7,974 nucleotides of DNA from positions 1-7,974 of the forward strand of contig WFTY01000047.1 of assembly GCA_015485245.1 (NCBI GenBank), given 5' to 3'. The notes beneath the pieces were generated by a model, which made no database searches, was not told where the DNA came from, and was given only the letters and a program-made list of their open reading frames with translations. The stretch is from Anaerolineales bacterium. Its GTDB lineage: Bacteria; Chloroflexota; Anaerolineae; Anaerolineales; UBA11858. How positions within the stretch are numbered: the first letter of the stretch is position 1; every line of letters begins with the position of its first letter. The position numbers and the translations under genes were made by a program. Positions 5,943 through 7,974 of this stretch are shown here, in pieces.

Positions 5943-6926
5943 TCACGGCTCCAAACGATAATAGGGCGCGTGGAGATACTCCACGCTGATCAGGGCTGGC
6001 TGAATACCCTGGTTTTGCAACGTATCCACAATAGCGGCATATACCATCAGTTTCATGTCAATATCAGCCACGTCCATACCAAAATATACCTTCCAGCCGC
6101 GCGGGTCCAACCAGCCAAACCCGTGCTCCTGGTCATACAACAGATCAACCCCGGGAGGGGCCTGCGCCCGCAGAAAAACGACGGCCTCCACCATTTCGGG
6201 GGTCATCAACGGTTGAGGGCCAGATTCGTCCTCGGGGGTAGTCACCATCAATGGGGGAGGGGGCCAGGCGGAGGCCTGCACCCGGGGGAGTTCATCCCCG
6301 TTCCCCAGCGCGGGGAAAGCGTATCCCTCAGCATCCACCCACTGCACCTGCCCATCCACCTCCCAGATCAAACGTGGTTGCCGCTCTTTCACCTGCACCA
6401 CCACCTGCGCCGGGAACCCCACCCAAACGGAGACCGAAGCGAGGGCGGGTTGGGTCTGACGCAACTGCGCTTCCATCGCTCGCGGGTCAATGGTGAACAC
6501 TGGCTTGTTGAACACCAGCAACGAGCGGGCGACCTGATCGGCAGAGAGGCGCTCCACACCCTCCACGCGTGCCTGCTGCACACGGAAAGCCGGCAGCGTC
6601 CACAGCAAGTAGAGCAAAGCGGCCATAAACCCGACGAGGAAAAACGAGAGCAGGCGCCATCCCAACCGCACCGCCGGCAGGGCAGGCAGGCGCATCTCCA
6701 CGCCTGGCGAGGGCAGAGCGATATCCAGGCGACGACGCGGGCGCGGGCGCAAACGCCGCCGGCGCCGCGGCACGGATACCGCCTCGGCGCGACGCACCAG
6801 CACGGGTGGCAGATCGCTCGCCGCAGGCGCCCTCCGCGGGGCGGTGTGACGGGCTGTTCGCCCGCCCGCCTGCCGTCTCGCTCGCACCTGATCCGCCCGG
6901 CTCAGCGGGCGCTCCTTCCTGCTCAT
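5943..6926 (-). CDS. ftsQ: Cell division protein FtsQ/DivIB (POTRA-domain divisome scaffold)
   Basis: FtsQ is a single-pass membrane protein that recruits later divisome proteins. From the ATG at 6924-6926 it has 327 aa: a long basic cytoplasmic tail (1-89), one membrane helix (about 90-112, LLSFFLVGFMAALLYLLW), a POTRA domain (about 115-183, starting FRVQQARVEGVERLS) and a C-terminal FtsQ/DivIB-type domain (about 185-325). Sequence is weakly conserved in this family, so the topology, the POTRA pattern and the place between ddl and ftsA carry the call. The start lies 10 nt after the ddl stop. The best Shine-Dalgarno-like sequence, GAGGAG at the end of ddl, is 13 nt away, longer than ideal. 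Longer in-frame starts (ATG ATG at 6948-6953, and one at 7002-7004) overlap ddl and lack a ribosome-binding site. Unusual is the arginine-packed stretch at residues 54-66. Confidence 0.9.
   Translation of the reverse strand: MSRKERPLSRADQVRARRQAGGRTARHTAPRRAPAASDLPPVLVRRAEAVSVPRRRRRLRPRPRRRLDIALPSPGVEMRLPALPAVRLGWRLLSFFLVGFMAALLYLLWTLPAFRVQQARVEGVERLSADQVARSLLVFNKPVFTIDPRAMEAQLRQTQPALASVSVWVGFPAQVVVQVKERQPRLIWEVDGQVQWVDAEGYAFPALGNGDELPRVQASAWPPPPLMVTTPEDESGPQPLMTPEMVEAVVFLRAQAPPGVDLLYDQEHGFGWLDPRGWKVYFGMDVADIDMKLMVYAAIVDTLQNQGIQPALISVEYLHAPYYRLEP
5949..5952 (-). promoter_or_regulatory. Ribosome-binding site of ftsA inside the end of ftsQ
   Basis: The minus strand reads GGAG within the last sense codons of ftsQ, 8 nt before the ftsA ATG. 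It favours that ATG over the GTG that overlaps the ftsQ stop (GTGA), and implies that ribosomes finishing ftsQ help start ftsA. Confidence 0.65.
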
Positions 6927-6936
6927 CGTCTCGTTC

Positions 6937-7974
6937 TCACTCCTCAACATCATAACGCCACTGGGTACGGTCGCGTTCGGCGCGCCGCTCCAGGGCGAGT
7001 TCAATCAATTGATCCAGCAACTGTGAGTACGGCAATCCGCTGGCTTCCCAGAGCTTGGGGTACATGCTGATCTGGGTGAAGCCCGGCAGCGTGTTAACCT
7101 CGTTGAGGTAAAACTCGCCGCTGCGCTTATCCAGCAGAAAATCCACCCGCGCCATCCCGGCGCAGTCTATCGCCCGGTAGGCGGCCACCGCGGCGGCGCG
7201 CATCGCCTCCGCCGTCTCAAAGGGCAAATCGGCGGGGATGAGCGTTCGGGAACGGTCATCGTGATATTTGGCCTCGTAGGTGTAGAACTCGGCCGCGGGC
7301 AGCACCTCCCCTGGGATCGAGGCGTGCGGTTGATTGTTGCCCAGCACGCTGATCTCAATCTCGCGGGCGTCGAGGCCGCGCTCAATCAGCACGCGGCGGT
7401 CGTAAAGCGCCGCTTCCATCAACCCTTCCAGCAAATCGGAGCGCGAGCGGCATTTGCTCACCCCAACCGACGAGCCCAGGTTGGCGGGCTTGACGAACAC
7501 CGGGTAGGGCAAAGTGGCTTCCACCATATCCATCACCGCGTCCGTATCTGTTTCCAGGCGGTGGCGGGTCACCAGCAGCGATTCAAGCACCGGGATGCCG
7601 TTGGCGCGCATTACGTCCTTGAACACGCCTTTGTCCATCCCCACCGAGGAGCCAAGCACGCCCGCGCCCACATAAGCCACAGCAGCCATCTCAAAAAGGC
7701 CCTGGATGGTGCCATCCTCCCCAAAGGTGCCATGTAGCACAGGGAAGAAGACATCCACCTCGGCATAGCGCGTCAGGGCGGCGGAATCAGCGCCGTTGTG
7801 CAGCCGATACAGCCCCTTGCGGGTGGGGTCCGGCAACACCGTCACCGGTGCGAGGTGGGAAGTATCGCCGTTGATGAACGCATCCAGCGCGCCCTCCCCG
7901 GCCAGCCATTCACCCTGGTGCGTGATCCCCACCTCGATCAATTCATAGCGTTCCGCATCGAGCCATTTCAACAC
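6937..7974 (-). CDS. ddl: D-alanine--D-alanine ligase, 5'-truncated by the window edge
   Basis: Ddl is a cytoplasmic ATP-grasp ligase that joins two D-alanines for the peptidoglycan stem peptide. The 346 codons present (including the stop) are open to the right edge. The first visible codon is a GTG that I read as an internal Val, because the usual opening (GGxSxEHxVS) is missing, about 25-30 residues. Visible residues, numbered from the edge: HGTFGEDGTIQG (81-92), GSSVGMDK (108-115), ATP-site FVKPANLGSSVGVSK (160-174), YTYEAKYHDD (231-240) and the metal-binding end LNEVNTLPGFT (290-300). The YEAKY segment, with the Tyr typical of D-Ala-D-Ala enzymes, argues against a VanA-type D-Ala-D-Lac ligase. 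It heads the visible dcw genes. Its promoter and any mur genes would lie beyond the window. No internal defect is seen. Confidence 0.96.
   Translation of the reverse strand: MLKWLDAERYELIEVGITHQGEWLAGEGALDAFINGDTSHLAPVTVLPDPTRKGLYRLHNGADSAALTRYAEVDVFFPVLHGTFGEDGTIQGLFEMAAVAYVGAGVLGSSVGMDKGVFKDVMRANGIPVLESLLVTRHRLETDTDAVMDMVEATLPYPVFVKPANLGSSVGVSKCRSRSDLLEGLMEAALYDRRVLIERGLDAREIEISVLGNNQPHASIPGEVLPAAEFYTYEAKYHDDRSRTLIPADLPFETAEAMRAAAVAAYRAIDCAGMARVDFLLDKRSGEFYLNEVNTLPGFTQISMYPKLWEASGLPYSQLLDQLIELALERRAERDRTQWRYDVEE

Noticed and set aside
6927..7004. Longer FtsQ starting inside ddl
   Set aside because: It would overlap ddl by up to 68 nt with no ribosome-binding site, and the extra residues are ddl sequence read in another frame.
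1129..7070. Very long open frames on the plus strand (521, 535, 471 and 366 codons) opposite nrdJ, ftsZ, ftsA and ftsQ
   Set aside because: Each is in exact codon register with the minus-strand gene it opposes. An antisense stop would then need a sense TTA, CTA or TCA codon, which these GC-rich genes avoid within those spans. Their translations show no recognisable domains.
6937..7974. Ddl as a vancomycin-resistance D-Ala-D-Lac ligase
   Set aside because: The YEAKY segment matches ordinary D-Ala-D-Ala ligases, and the gene sits in a dcw cluster without vanH or vanX neighbours in view.

Overview
The window is a compact, GC-rich chromosomal segment in which every supported gene lies on the minus strand, so transcription runs from high to low coordinates. 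In that order it holds a 5'-truncated ddl (D-Ala:D-Ala ligase), ftsQ, ftsA, ftsZ, nrdR, nrdJ (B12-dependent class II ribonucleotide reductase) and the first 41 codons of a membrane protein that resembles the 7TM sensor end of a histidine kinase. The gene set and order, an Arg-rich FtsQ, a class II reductase without an ATP cone and the general look of the proteins suggest a member of the Chloroflexota (Anaerolineae or a related class). This placement comes from family recognition only; no search was run.

Layout. 6937-7974 is ddl, cut by the right edge with an estimated 25-30 N-terminal residues missing. 5943-6926 is ftsQ, 10 nt after ddl. 4699-5940 is ftsA, 2 nt after ftsQ with its ribosome-binding site inside the end of ftsQ. 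A 125-nt gap carries a possible ftsZ promoter, followed by ftsZ at 3476-4573. A 250-nt gap (3226-3475) is the richest regulatory stretch. It has two hairpins after ftsZ, then a sigma70-type promoter with an extended -10, then two ATATAT-centred operator-like sites exactly 31 bp apart, then nrdR (2773-3225). A 66-nt gap precedes nrdJ (142-2706). After 16 nt the truncated membrane-protein gene begins (1-125).

How the genes work together. The right half is the distal end of a division and cell wall (dcw) cluster: Ddl makes the peptidoglycan dipeptide, FtsQ is a divisome scaffold, FtsA tethers FtsZ to the membrane and FtsZ forms the ring. The left half is a deoxyribonucleotide-supply unit: NrdJ reduces ribonucleotides and NrdR, a zinc-ribbon/ATP-cone repressor, senses nucleotides. 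The promoter and paired NrdR-box-like sites make an autoregulated nrdR-nrdJ operon likely. Four start codons were moved from the longest-ORF start on the basis of ribosome-binding sites, operator placement or family length (nrdJ, nrdR, ftsZ, ftsA), and ftsQ was also shortened.

I found no mobile element, CRISPR array, tRNA, rRNA or riboswitch. The genes are conserved housekeeping families. I see no evidence of an undescribed system; the most interesting material is regulatory, upstream of nrdR, plus the unknown sensor gene at the left edge.
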